The notes: generated by a model not told the origin, from the sequence alone. DNA of 55,675 bases from Triparma columacea (GCA_030267965.1 BRYA01000274.1:24139-79813); one strand, 5' to 3'. Shown: positions 23,633-35,720, numbered from the stretch's first letter. Numbers and translations are program-made.

Positions 23633-23996
23633 TTATTTCTTCGGAGAGACTAAACCCGGTGTTAATGCGGAGATTTGGGGAGTAACAGATCAGGGTGATG
23701 TGAGAGTTTTTAGCTAAACTAATCAGAATACTGCGCAAATATTGGCTCAATAGCCACAATCTACTAATAACTGGCTATTTACGCTATTGATACTCGGGAG
23801 TATCTAATATGAAGCAAAAAATCTCCTCCTTCCGCCTTCTCAAAGAAATGTCTCTCCCTTTCCTTGCCTCACCCCAAAACAGTTGCCAAGGCCAAGCCTG
23901 GGAAGGAGCCAAAAAGGTTCTCCCTTTGAAGAACCCAAAGCAACCCTCCTTCCCTCCCCCGCTCCCTTCATCCCCCCCCCCCAATCCCTTAATCCA
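23633..23996. other. intergenic, divergent promoter region
   Basis: A 364-bp gap between the two-TM protein and the Sfi1-like gene. The left part holds the second copy of the AACAGATCAGG...GCTAAACTAATCAGA repeat (about 23668-23735). The right part is C-rich and in frame with the downstream ORF, but the first ATG in that frame is at 23997. Confidence 0.4.
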
Positions 23997-26900
23997 ATGT
24001 CTTCCCCTAAACCCTCCCGTAGTATATCCCCCTCACAAACCTTATCAATGTCATCCTTTGGTCTTCTTCCCCGTGGACATAACATGTTATTAACTACCCC
24101 ATCAACCATACCTACCACAACAACCTCCCCTAATCAAGAACAACACTTACTATCGGAATCGTATGAACGTATAATGAGACCAGCATTAGAAGGTAAACCA
24201 ACACCAAACACATTAGTAAAATCACAAGACAGCAACATCAGAACCCAAGATGACCCCCTACTTACCGGGGTTGGGGGGGCGCGTACGTCAGCGGCAGGTG
24301 TTATACTTAGATTAAACTCTGAGCTTAACAAGGCTATGGGAGAGAAGGATAATTTAGAGGATGAACTTGCTGAAGCAAGGGTAAGAGAAGGGAGATTAGA
24401 AGCTACCATTGAGAGGGGTAAGATTAAGGGGGAGTTTAGTAGGGTTATGGGGGGAAGGAGGAATGGGAGATCGAAGGGGGGGGAATTTGATAAGTCTATT
24501 AGGGCGACGGATTCTAGTACACCTAGGAATTATATGAATTATATAGGGGAGGTTGTGAGGAACGATATTGGTGAGGTTGTTCAGGGTGATAGGTCAACCT
24601 TGAACATGGACGTTGCTATGCCTGGGTACCTTACTGGCGTTAACCCGCTTGTGTGGGAGGAGGAACATGACACTGATGACGAGGACCGGGAATACGAATA
24701 CGGGAACGAAAGAACGAGAAGTGAAGGCGCAAAGACCTATGATGCACGTTCACCCCTCGTCGCACGGAACGTTAGGAGCAGTCGTCGTCGTCGGGATAAA
24801 AGTGTGGGTAAAAAGTCCCCCCCACCCCGGAGGGGGAGGAGCGGGAGGTACAGGCATAGCGGGAGCCACGAGAACCTGAGCTTCAGCAGCGGCTCTGGGA
24901 GCGGGGATTCAGGAAGGAGCGGGGGAGGGGATAAACAAGATAGATTAGGGGACGGGGGGAGGATGGAGGTTGACATGCTAAGGGATACTAAGGGGACACA
25001 GGGAAACACACACAGAGGTAGGTCAGGTAGGAGGAGGAGGAAGAGGAGGGACAAGACTACCATGAACACTTCAAGCGGGGAAAAGGGAAGCCCCCCTGAC
25101 CCCCGACTGGTCGGGGAACACTCAAACAACCCGTTGGACTTCAAGTCCCTCCACGAGCTCAAGGACGTCGTTGCGGGGGAGGTTAAGGAGAAGGCTTTCC
25201 TTGCCTCCGAGATCCACAGGCTCAGGTCAGCGTTAGCGGCTAGGGGGGAGGAGGGGAGAAGGCTTAAAGAGGCCGAGGTAATAATGGGGAGGATGGGAGC
25301 GCAGATGAGGGCATTCCTCAAGGGCGTTGAGAGGACGGCGGCGAGGGGGAGGGGAAGGGAAAGGAGAGCAAGGTGCTTCACGACTTGGAGGTACAACGTG
25401 GTTAGGAGGAAGAGGGGTAGGGAAGTCCTGGGGAGGGTCATGAAGGGATGCGTTGTCGGGCCGGTCAGGGGGAGCAGGGTGGGGAAGGAGAGGTGCAGGG
25501 AGTACCTTGGGAGGTGGAGGGACAAGGCGAGGGAGTGGGGGGAAAGGATGGAGGACGTACAAGGGAAGGTCAGGATAAGGGCGGCGGTTGCGGGGAGGGA
25601 GATGAGAAGGGAGAAGGAGAGGGAGGCTGAGAGGAGGGACAGGGAGGTGGAGAGGAGGAAGTGGAGAGAGGAAGTTGAGAGAGTTAAGACAGGAATGGAA
25701 GCGAGGGAGAGGGAACTAGAGAACAGGTTAGAAGAGGTAAGTTCGGAGTGATAATACACGCTCTTCTTATGTTCCTCTCTAACTCATCCTCCCGCTTCCC
25801 ACCATCCCTCCCCAGGTTGAGGGCCGCGAGAGGGCAGGTTTGGAGAGGCTTATGTCTGAAATGAGGGACGAGCGCCGTCGCATCGACGCTGCTATCGCTC
25901 AGAGCGTGGCCCAGTCAACGTCCCTCCTCGTGGCCACCGCACGGCAGCAGCAGCAGCAGCAGCAGGAGCGAGGGAACCTCACGGTGAACAATTTTAACAG
26001 CACGCGGTATACGGACAACAGCGTGGTGGACAATAGCACGCACGACGAAAGCAGCAGGGACCGCACCGTCTACGTTGCAGCGAGAGACCCGGCGGGGGGG
26101 ATAATGAGACCGGTTGCGGAGGAGAACCTTTTGCCGAAAGCCCCAAGGGACTCAAAACCGCTCTCGATACCAATGCCGCCACCACCACCGGAAGAAGAAG
26201 AAGACTTCGCTGAGAGGAGGATATCGCTGTGCTACTCGCCGAGGGTTTGTTTCAGGGTTTGGAGGAAACTTTCAGTTCGCAGCGGAGAGAGGGCTAGAAG
26301 GATGAGGAGGTTGGGCAAGGTGACGATACGCAAACAGCTCAGGTCGGGGTGGCAGGCTTGGAGGTGGTACACGGGCGTAATTGGAGTTCTGGAGGGGGAG
26401 AGGAGGGAGAAGAGGGAAATGGAGAATAGGGGGGAGGAGGGGAGGAGAGAGGTGGAGGAGGTGAAGGAAGCAATGGCGAAGTATAAGAAGACTGCGATAG
26501 GGGAGATTGCGGGCGGGATTGCAAGGTGAGAATGAGCAATGCTCCTGCCAGCCACCATAAACGCACTTACACATCTTTTCCCTCTCCCTTCGCCACCTCA
26601 GGGGGTGCATCTTCAGACACGCGTTCACCGCCACCAGAGACGGCTACATTCGTTCCGTGTTGAGGTCTTGGCATCTCTACACCACCCGCTCCCGCGCCCT
26701 AAAAGTTCGGGCTGCAACCAGCGTGTTTAACCTCCTCTGCAACCGCCTGAACGTAACACTGCTAATCAAGGGGTGGATGAAACTCAAGCAGGCAGGGTAC
26801 TTTGAAGGGAGGCACGTTGCAAGGGCATGGGGGAGTAGGAAGGAGACGGCAACCAAGGCAAGCGCAATGGAAGCTTGGAAGGGGTTGACATGTCGCCGGA

Positions 26901-29900
26901 AGAGGGCGAGGGATATCGTGGAGAGGAACGTTTGGGACGAGGTCACAAAGGCGTTCTATTGGTGGATTAAGGAGTGGGTGAAGTACAGGGAAGACAAAAT
27001 TCTCTACCTCCGCCGCATATCCAAGCTGATTAAGAGCTTGAAGCCACCGATGAGACAGAAAACGAAGGAGGCATTCAAGACGCTCCACGCCCATGCAAGG
27101 AAGTGCTCCGATATTCTAGAGAGGTCTTTTATGCGGTGGAGGATTGAACACATCCACTGCTTACAGAGAAAGAGCGCCATTAGGTGAGAATGGACGGGGA
27201 CAAATATCGAGTCAACTCGTCCCTTCTGTTTCCTATTCTAACCCCCCCCCCTCTTCGTCGCAGGAGAGTTATTACCAAGCACACACGGCCGAAGCACTAC
27301 TTCAGGTTGTGGCTACAGAGGGTCCATGAGCGGACAAGGTTCGAGCTCTCGCAGAGTTCGATTAAAATATACCAAACGCTAGCGGCAGGGAACTTGGCCA
27401 TGAGCCTTGAGACGATGCAGAGGCGCAAGATGGTCCTCTCATGGATGAACATCAGCCTCAACAAGGCCTTCAAGGTGAGAATGGATAAATACGAAGACAT
27501 CGACGAACCACGAACTCACCATCGGAATCCCTTCCGCCACCTCCTTTTTTCTCGTCGTAGATTTGGAGGGCCAAGATTTTCCACCATCACAGACACAGGG
27601 AGTCTGAGATCGAGAGGAACATGCACTTCTACATGTACATCAAGAGAAAGTACCTTTCCGCCTGGCACGGCTTTGTTCTCAAGAGAAGGGCCGGATGCAT
27701 ATCATTGGGGCGTTGGTTGAAGAGGGCCGTCACAGATAAGCTGCGTAGAAGACTGGACACTTGGCATGCTGCTACCGTGCGGCATACGAGGAGAAAGAAA
27801 ATGTGCGTCGAGACGCTGTTTGGGATTTCGAGGAAGGTGAGATGCGCGGTGGGGTGGCATTTGGTTCTCTTTTCCTCTTGTCTTTTCCTCTTGTAGCTAA
27901 CCCCCCCCCCCTCCCCCCTTCCCGCAGCACGAGCTGAGGCACGCGCTTGCCATAATTAGGAAGGAGACGGATAAGCTGGGGAAGATCATGGCCAAGGAAG
28001 CACTCATAGGGGGCTTTGAGGCCTCCAAGGAGGAACTCCTGCTAATGCACAGGATGGAGAGGAGAAAGATCCTCGACATGGGTGTAATGAGGGGCAAGAT
28101 ATGTACCATTGTTCAGGATAGATATCTCAAGGCCTTGAGGGGAGGGATCGGCAAATGGGCGAGGCACACGATTGGCGTGAGAAGGAGCACCAGGGAAGCC
28201 GAGCGCTTCCGCAAGAAGCACCGCCACCTGCCACTTCAGTTTGAGGTGAGAATGGAAGAAATTCGAAGAAGTATGGTCTCAACACTAACAATTCTAGGCT
28301 CTTACTAACTAACCCCTCCCCGTTCCCCCTCTCCGCAGCTCGATAGGTGGGTGGAATTCGCGGCCCGAAAGAGGCAAGTGACGAGGCGTCTTTTCAAACT
28401 CATTATGAGGTGGCATCTTAACCACATCCAAGAGGCCTTTGTTCGCTGGAGCAAGGTGTCCGAGAGCGAAAGGGTGAGGAAGCGGCAGCTGCTGAGGGTT
28501 TTCGGGAAGATAAAAAACAGAAAGGTTTCCCTAGCATTCAACGCTTGGTTCCACGCTGTCTCCGAAATGGAGACCCACGACTTGAAATGCGTCGAGAAGG
28601 GCTGGATGGGCTGGATGGCGTACATCCAGAGGAGGCACAGGTTGAAGTGGCTGCTGCTGAAGGTTGGAGGGTGCTCGGTGAAGGACCTCGCGAGAGAGAG
28701 TTTCAAAATCTGGCACTTGGTTGCCCACAAGCGAGCAGACCAAGAGAGGTGAGTTTGAGCAAAAAGTGAAGAAACAACGAGCTCTCAGCGTGTGGCCATG
28801 ATTTTTTATGTCCTTAATCAAACTCTTTTCGATTCTTTTCGCTCCTTGCAGGTTTGAACGATCGCTGACCGTGGCTCGCACCCACATTGCCCACCTAAAT
28901 GCCCGGTCAAGTGGCCTGGCGCACAGGTTTCACCACCATCATCACAAGCACTTCTCGAACACTAGCCTATCCAAGATCTTTCCTGCGTGGGCGCAGGTTG
29001 TAGAGGATACGAAGAAGAGGCTCAAGCTCGTAGATAGGTACATTGGAAAGAGGCAGTTCAGACTCATCAGGAATATTTTGGTCTCGTGGAGCAAGATTGT
29101 CAAGGACAAGGTTTACGGCAGAAAGTTCCTCATCCTCACTTGCCAGAGACTCTACCGAGGCCTCCTCCTTACTGCCCTCAAAATTTGGAGGGACATCTCG
29201 AAGCTCCTTACGGAGACTATGGCAAAGGTCCAAAGGGGTGCCGCCAAGGTTAATAGAGTCAGGTGAGGGATACACCGAAACGACGTTGAGAGCACAATAA
29301 AAATTCGTAAGCGCTCACGTAACTCCCTCACGCAACTCCCTCCCGACTCACCGCAGGCTGTCCTCCGCGTTCATGGGGCTCCGAGTTTCAGTGAAGGAGG
29401 GTCGGAGCGTAAGAAAGCTCACAAAACTTTTCTTGCACATTGCAAGGAGGATGGTGACGAAGGCGCTGTACACTTGGAAGGTCGGGACCGTGAGGATGAG
29501 ATTTTTGAGCGGAAGGGCCAAGGAAATGCAAAACCAGATCATCACCAAGGCCAAGACGAAGAGTTTCGACGTTTGGAGGAGCACCATCAAACGAACGCGC
29601 TTCCGCAACTCCTCCCTCGATTATGCTGCATCCGTGGGCCTCAGAGGCATCAATAAACACCACTTTTACCGCTGGGTTAAGAGAACGAGGTACTTGCGCG
29701 TGATGTCGCACTGCGAGTCGGTCAACGAGTGGATCAAGCAGAAATATTTCTTCAAGTTGCGCGTGTACGCCTTCAAGTGGCAGAAAATTATCCGGATGAG
29801 GTTGGGCGGCATTTGTGGACTGGTAAGTAGGAAGCACAAAATGATGGCATTTGTCAAGTGGAGACAACTTCACACGCTCAAGGGAATGAGGTGCCAGTCC

Positions 29901-32900
29901 CTACAGGCTATATTTTTGGCTCTGAAGAGGAGTATGCAAGGCATAGGGTTTGCGAGGTGGGCGCAGGCGCTCAGGAAGGAGGAGATATCGAGGCTTAGAA
30001 CCGCCAGCGAAATGAACATGAGCAGGCTCAGGAGTGACTCTAGCATGGAACTAGTGAGGGCGAACGAGAAGTACCTTGCTTTGAAAAGGGAGGCTGGCGT
30101 GGCCTTGTTCTTTGTTGTGCTAAAGTCCGTCAAGGGGAACGTTGCGCTTGTGGAGTTAGGCTGGAGAAGGTGGAAGATGGCCTTCTGGAGGGGGAAGGAG
30201 ATGGAAGTGCGAAAGGAGGCTCTCCTCCACCGCGTCGAAGTCTCTAAGGTGCGCCGCGCTTTCAATACAATAGCTCGAAACTCTCGTCTCGTGCTGCTTG
30301 AGAGCCACAGAGAACTGTGCCTGGCGAAGATGTTCCGCCTGATTGGCACGCATGCAAAGAGGAAGGCTTTCGATCTGATCCACGAAGCGGTTCGAAGAAG
30401 GGACCACAGGGAGAGGCTCGTAGCGTTAGGACGGTGCCGGGCGATATCTCACTTCGTCCAGCTCGGGTACGCCAACAAGAGCGCAGACTACAAACTTAGG
30501 AAGATGTGGCACCTCTGGGTCGTCAGGGTCAGGGGGTACGCCATGATGGAGATGGACAGGCAGAAGCTCGAAAGGGAGGAGAAGGAGAAGGCGGCCGTCG
30601 AGCTGAAGCGCGTGAAGGAGGTGCACAAGGGAGAGGTCGGAAAGGTCAAGCAGGAGCTGGAGAACTTGAAGAAGGTTGCCATGCCTTACCTGTCGAGGGC
30701 GAACAGCAATGCTAGGGATGCTAGTAAGACAGCAGGGTTCGGGAGGAGAGGCAGTATCGTGGGGGGTGTCAAGGCGGGGGCTATGGGGAGCAGGAGGTCA
30801 AGGTTAGTGTAGGGGGAGGAGCGGTTAGGGTTTGATTCAAATGTTTTATCTCACCCTCCTTCCTACCCCATAACCACAGCCTCGCCACTAGCATTTCAGG
30901 GTTGGAAAGCCGCCGAGGGAGTATAATGAGCGCAGGAGGGGACGACACCAGCACGGTGAAGAGGAAGAAGAAGCGCGACAAGGAGGCCTCTGAGGAGCGG
31001 GCGAGGGAGAAAGAGAGGGAGAAGGAGAGGGAAAGGGAAGAGAAGGAGAAGAGGGAAAAAGAGCAGGAGGAGAAGGAGAAGAGGGAGATGGAGATGCTGA
31101 AGGAGAAAGAAAAATTATGGGAAAATAAGAAGGCGCTGGTCAGCGAGCTGGACAGCACCAACACCGTGGCTGCAGCGGCAGCTGCTGTGGCTGCATCCGA
31201 AGCAGCGAAGAAGGAAGCTGAGAAGGGCTTGGAGAAGGACGAGTCGTCTGTATCCACACTGGCCAGCAATTCATCGTCATCCTCAGCGTCATCATCATCC
31301 TCGTCCGCCACCTCTCTCGAAGATTTCGTCAACGAGGACGAGATAGCCCTCCGCACGAACCTCGTCCTCGGGTCCCTTGACATCCTATCTAACCACACGG
31401 CAACGCTGGTGGAGGAGTTCACACACAGGTGCGGGTTCACGAACGAGAGCCTGGAGGAAGCGGTAGAGTGGACGGTTAAGGCGATTGAGAACAGCAGCCT
31501 CGACTTCATGAAGGACTTAGGCATGGAGGGTTTCTGGGGCGGCGAGGTCGACGGTAGGGTTTGGATTAAACGGTCGGAGGGAGAGGATGAGAACATCTTC
31601 AAGACCACAGGACCTGACGTGGAGGTCGATTTTGGAGACCGGAGCGTTGTGGGTAGCTGGCTAGGTGGATTCGGTGGCGATGGCGTCGCCCTATACGAGG
31701 ACGTCGTAGGGTCGCGTGACTTCGACAGGTCTCTCGACCTGAAGTGCGTGTCCCAGAGTATACTCGACGCCAGTTACGGGGCCCGAAGTAAGGGAGACGG
31801 GGATGTCCCGACGCTGAGCACGCCGAGGGCTAGGGGGGGGAGGGGTCGGGCTTTTAGTCAAGGCGGTGAGGGTGATGGGGGACAGACGACAATGAATGTT
31901 AGGACACCCATTGTGGGTGGGGGGGGGGTCGGGGGGGCGTTCTTCAACGCAGAGGGGGGAGAGAGATTGAGAGAGGGGGCTAAAACGATGATGCTGCTAT
32001 GCCCCATTCAGAGCAAGGGGAAGACGATTGGCTTCATAAGGATCGTTAAGCTTGCCAGTAGGAAGATGATCTTCGAGGGCTCAGATGGCGATATTGGTTG
32101 GGTCGAGTGTGGAGATTTCGTGGCTTCTGAAGATAATAGGGAAAGGTGAGTCTGATGTCATGTAGGGGGTCCCGGACCTTGGCTGCTTGGTCAATTCGCT
32201 TCTGTTAGGGTTCGCCCTTCGCCTTCTAACCTTTTCTCCCTCGTCCTTTCGCTCCCGTCTCCCCCAGCTTCTCTGCCGTCGAGAGTAGCTTGTACTACAT
32301 GCTAAGTTTGATGGTAGGTCAAGTACTAGACAATCTCCGCGAACTTACTCGCGTCTTATCAACGGAGGAATCCAACAGGGTTCAATTCGGCGAGTCAGAG
32401 TTCGAGAGAGGCCGGGAGGTTCAGGGTATCGTCGACTCTGACGTTCGGGAGAGGGAGATAACCGAGGAGGCCGAGAGGTACGGTAGGGTCCGGGATGTTC
32501 TCAGGGAACTCGTGGGGGGGGAGGGGGTACTGGACAGCAACTTGAGCGTAGGGGAAGTCGTGGATTACTTGAAAGACAAAATCCCGGTTAAGGTCGTTGA
32601 GAAGGAGGTCGTGGTGGAGGTGGAGAAAATCGTGGAGGTCGAGAAGGAGGTAGGCGGCAGGGGGGGCGGGGGGGGAGGGGGAGGCTGGGGATCCCAGGGG
32701 GGGGCTATGGGGGGTGACATGGCCGGCGTCACTGTTGAGCTGCTTAAGAGCGTGCTCCACCAGAGTAGGGGTAGCAGCGACGCTGTTAACCTAAGCGTTC
32801 GGGACCTCGAGAACAAGCTGGAGGTTAACAACAGGGAGAGGGAGAGGCTGGCGAGCCTGGTTACTGCCTTGGGGACGGAGAAGGTCATGTACCAAGGCTT

Positions 32901-33315
32901 CAACTTGGAGTGCAGGAAGAAGGTGGAGACGCTAAGGAGCGACGTTAAGGTGCTCAGCGAGTACAGCAGGGAACTGGAGGGAAGGATCGAGGGGTATAGA
33001 AAGGAGAGGAGGAAGATGATTGAGGAGATTGAGGGGATGAAGATTTGGAGGGAGGAAGGGAGGAGGGTTGAGGGAGTACTTAGGGGGAGCGGGTTAGGGA
33101 GCGGGGGTGGAAGGACCGTTCGGTCTAGCGAAAGGAGCGGGGGTGGAAGGACCGTTCGGTCTAGTGAAAGTCGCTTAGGAAAAAGGGGTGGGGGCGTTAA
33201 GGTCAGGGTGAAGAGGACGGGTAGCGTGGTCGTGTACGGTTCCGACGTTGAAGAGGAGGGGATGGAGGTGGAGGAGAGGGAGGAAGACAAGGAAGAAGGA
33301 GATGTAGGTTTATGA
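23997..33315 (+). CDS. giant Sfi1-like W-repeat / coiled-coil protein with GAF-like C-terminal region
   Basis: Eleven exons: 23997-25736, 25816-26525, 26602-27183, 27264-27474, 27561-27836, 27928-28245, 28339-28748, 28852-29262, 29357-30802, 30880-32145, 32268-33315. All joins are in phase and give 2805 residues. The start is the first ATG in frame (the upstream extension has only a TTG). The N-terminus is Ser/Arg-rich with a short coiled coil. From about residue 490 to 1900 there are many spaced units ending in Trp-Lys/Arg (such as AFVRWSKV, FMRWRIEH, ALKIWRDI, SWSKIVKD), the pattern of Sfi1 centrin-binding repeats. Such proteins build centrosome or basal-body filaments. Residues ~2198-2480 end in a GAF-like strand-helix pattern (LLCPIQSKGKTIGFIRIVKL), then coiled coil. 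The last exon has a direct repeat of SGGGRTVRSSE. The GAF call is tentative. Confidence 0.8.
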
Positions 33316-33591
33316 AAAGGGTCGAAATGTATAAACAAGTATTGTCGTGTGTATAACCTTTTCTTTTCTGTTCTCATGCAGTCACTCTTCCCCCCTCATG
33401 ATCCTCCTCTTCCTCTTCCTCTTCCTCTTCCTCTGCCACCTTTCACCATCATCCCCTCCTCGTCACGTGAAAGCTTACGACAACCCCCCAAACCCTACAT
33501 CGATCGCACCAAGAAAACAAACGACTGACTCTCTTAATCTTCAGGATTTTGCACGGGTTCAGGCTCGGGTTCCTTGTTAATTTCCTCCAAC

Positions 33592-33950
33592 CTAGTAATT
33601 TACGTTCCCCAAGTAACACCAACCGGCCAAATCATCCCACGTGCAATCCCCAACTTGGTACGTTGGGCATTCTTCTTCAGTGGAATAAAGTAAGCAGTCT
33701 GTGCCACACTGATCACCGTAACCCCTGTCGCCCCAGATGCAAGCCCCGACGGGGCATTCAGACTGGCTGTCATAACTGAGGCAGTCAATGTCAGTTGGTG
33801 CGGCAGTGGGCGTGGTGCCATCATGAGGGTATCGCCATCAGCGAGTGCAAACCATCGTGTTGATGCATTCTACATCGTATGTGATTTCAGGGCAGTCAGT
33901 GACAGGGATAAAACCGCCGGTAATGCCGCCGCTATTGACAGAACGTAGAA
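33592..33950 (-). pseudogene. decayed copy of the secreted Cys-rich family (in-frame TGA)
   Basis: Reading the minus strand from about 33945: SGGITGGFIPVTDCPEITYDVEC, a TGA at 33838-33840, then the same frame continues with DIDCLSYDSQSECPVGACIW and STEEECPTYQVGDCTW and ends in TAG at 33592. The Cys spacing and C-P-E-I and E-E-E-C motifs match the intact paralogue at 34245-34826. The signal-peptide part is missing. The simplest reading is a pseudogenised or rearranged copy. Readthrough or an unseen splice remains possible. Confidence 0.55.
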
Positions 33951-34244
33951 CCACGTGATGATGTAATGACGTATGACGTGGGCGCATCGTCAGACGATGA
34001 GCAACGCTCGAGGATCGTGATGTACGTGGCGTAATAGAACTGACAGGAGTTGAACTTGGATATTGGACTTCAAGTCCAGGAATCAAGAATATGGCTAACT
34101 GAAGGAGATTCGGTTGGATGCTACTTTCTGAGATTAACTTAAAAAAAACTACTACGACGATGGAGTTCACTTACGCAGCTATTATTAACGACAATCAGCT
34201 ATCGCCACCAGTGGTGCCATCCATGTCGCCACCCGTAGGGTTCA

Positions 34245-34826
34245 TTATATGTTGTCGTCGTCACGGTCGTTGTACCCACGGGAGTTACATACACCTTGCT
34301 CCGCATCGAACTTGCAACCCATCGTTTGGTCGCATTCTTCCTCGTCGTAAGGCCAACAGGTGGATATCAGACTTTCATAATTACAGCCGTAATTGTAATC
34401 CTCCCAGACGAAGAGGCATTCATACGCGTTGTCGCATTCTTCCCAATTATAAATTTCATAACATGGGGTGGGGTTATCATAAATACAGTAGTAGTTCCCA
34501 TAATCGAACAAGCAACCCGTCGTTTGGTCGCATTCATCCTGATCAGAGATTTCAGGGCAGTCAGTGACAGGATTAAAACCGCCGGAAATGGGGTTAGGGT
34601 TCGTCGGCGCTTCCGTTGTTGGGGAAGGGGAAGGAGCAGGTGTGGGGGAAGGAGTGCGGAACAAGGTTGGGGAAGAAGTTGGGGACGACGAGGGAGCAGA
34701 ACCGCCGGAAATTCCGCCGCTATCGCCACCAGTGGTGACATCCATGTCGCCACCCGTAGGGCCGTCGTGGAATTCGGCGAAACCGGTGACGGCTGAGACG
34801 AGAGTAAGAGAAATCAAAAACTTCAT
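34245..34826 (-). CDS. secreted Cys-rich repeat protein, copy 1
   Basis: Single-exon gene of 193 residues. The N-terminus MKFLISLTLVSAVTGFA is a clear signal peptide. A Gly/Asp/Thr module (PTGGDMDVTTGGDSGGISG) and a Pro/Ser/Thr-rich linker follow, probably O-glycosylated. Three Cys-rich units come next, around CPEISDQDECDQTTGCLF, CYEIYNWEECDNAYECLF and CWPYDEEECDQTMGCKF, each acidic and Tyr-rich. Such short repeats with paired Cys recall algal cell-surface or scale proteins, but no named domain is recognised and that comparison is inference. The 5' flank up to about 35250 is almost identical to that of copy 2, so promoter and signal peptide were duplicated together. It is the longest intact member of the local array. 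Confidence 0.72.
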   Translation of the reverse strand: MKFLISLTLVSAVTGFAEFHDGPTGGDMDVTTGGDSGGISGGSAPSSSPTSSPTLFRTPSPTPAPSPSPTTEAPTNPNPISGGFNPVTDCPEISDQDECDQTTGCLFDYGNYYCIYDNPTPCYEIYNWEECDNAYECLFVWEDYNYGCNYESLISTCWPYDEEECDQTMGCKFDAEQGVCNSRGYNDRDDDNI

Positions 34827-35257
34827 CGTACTGTTCGTGAAGGGGTTCGGGAAGAGGGAAGGGAAAAGAGGGAAGGGAGAGAAGAGAGAGGGTAAGTTGA
34901 CGCGGGGAGGGGGGAGATTATGACAATGGACAACCGTGGGAGGGATATTGCGAAATTCTGGGGTTCAGGAGGTGAGATATCTATATGAGATTGAAATCAG
35001 TTTGTTCGAGTGGGTTGGATTTGGAAGTGGGTTTTCTTCCTTTTCATGGGAGTTTAGCGAGCGTTACTCCACCTAGTGAGGGGATATATATATATATAGA
35101 TCGGATAAAAGGCTTTCAAGGTGAAAAAGATACATCTTGGGACGCACACTTGAGATAAAAGAATGAAACAAATTCGTAAGTAGGAATTCCTAATTTCTCG
35201 ACGCGTGCCGACGACGCAAAGGTGTGGTGTTTGTAAAATTTTGTCAGTGCTTAAAAA
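34737..35257. repeat. direct duplication, left copy (signal peptide plus promoter)
   Basis: About 520 bp, nearly identical by eye to 35635-36139, covering the first codons of the secreted-protein gene and its whole upstream region. Differences are a few substitutions and small indels, for example GTGAAGGGGTTCGG versus GTGGAAG after the start codon. Confidence 0.85.
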
Positions 35258-35486
35258 TGCCGTTTACCCCATCTACCAACCCGGCCCTGATCAATGATAC
35301 ACACCCTCGCCGGCGAGGGCACTGGGATCGCTGCACATTTGGAAAGCCCCATGCCATCCTCCATTTGAACGATTGCCTTCGCCACCAGTGGTTTCATCCA
35401 TGTCGCCATCTCCCCCCCCCTCCTCTTCCCCATCTTCCCACACCTCTTCGCCACCAGTGGTTTCATCCAAATCGCCACCCGTAGGG
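34827..35486. other. intergenic: promoter copy 1 and leftover repeat modules
   Basis: From 34827 to about 35257 this is the 5' flank of copy 1, with a TATATATATATA run at about 35087-35098 and the AATTCGTAAGTAGGAATTC motif near 35171. It is nearly identical to 35721-36139. From 35290 to 35486 are further copies of the ACCAGTGG...TCGCCACCC module (minus-strand reading TGGDxDETTGGE), now outside any clear gene. Confidence 0.6.
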
Positions 35487-35720
35487 TTATTCACCATAGT
35501 CGGGGACACAAATATAAGAAGCGAACACGCAACCCATCGTTTGCTCGCATTCCACATAATCAGTGATTTCTTGGCAGTCAGTGACAGGGTTAAAACCGTC
35601 GGAAATTCCGCCGCTATCACCACCAGTGGTGCCATCCATGTCGCCACCCGTAGGGCCGTCGTGGAATTCGGCGAAACCGGTGACGGCTGAGATGAGAGTA
35701 AGAGAAATCAAAAACTTCAT
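35487..35720 (-). CDS. secreted Cys-rich protein, short copy 2
   Basis: Single-exon ORF of 77 residues with the ATG at 35720. Signal peptide and module (MKFLISLTLISAVTGFA, then TGGDMDGTTGGDSGGIS) match copy 1 almost residue for residue, but the Pro-rich linker is lost. Only one Cys unit (DCQEITDYVECEQTMGC) remains before a TAA. Further TGGDLDETTGGE-type modules lie just downstream on the same strand, out of the reading frame. It may be a functional small secreted peptide or an eroding duplicate. The near-identical promoter suggests it could be transcribed. Confidence 0.6.
   Translation of the reverse strand: MKFLISLTLISAVTGFAEFHDGPTGGDMDGTTGGDSGGISDGFNPVTDCQEITDYVECEQTMGCVFASYICVPDYGE

Noticed and set aside
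24737..25759. 340-codon minus-strand ORF inside the Sfi1-like gene
   Set aside because: It lies antisense to a purine-rich coiled-coil exon; the Leu/Ser/Pro-rich translation is what such an antisense gives.
30781..31608. 275-codon minus-strand ORF rich in Ser/Phe
   Set aside because: Antisense to the Glu/Lys-rich exon of the Sfi1-like gene, and it crosses a supported intron.
32565..33377. 270-codon minus-strand ORF rich in Ser/Thr/Leu/Pro
   Set aside because: Antisense shadow of the last exon of the Sfi1-like gene; no domain or start context.
34296..34796. 166-codon plus-strand ORF over the secreted Cys-rich gene
   Set aside because: The minus strand has a signal peptide and Cys repeats; the plus-strand reading is a shadow.
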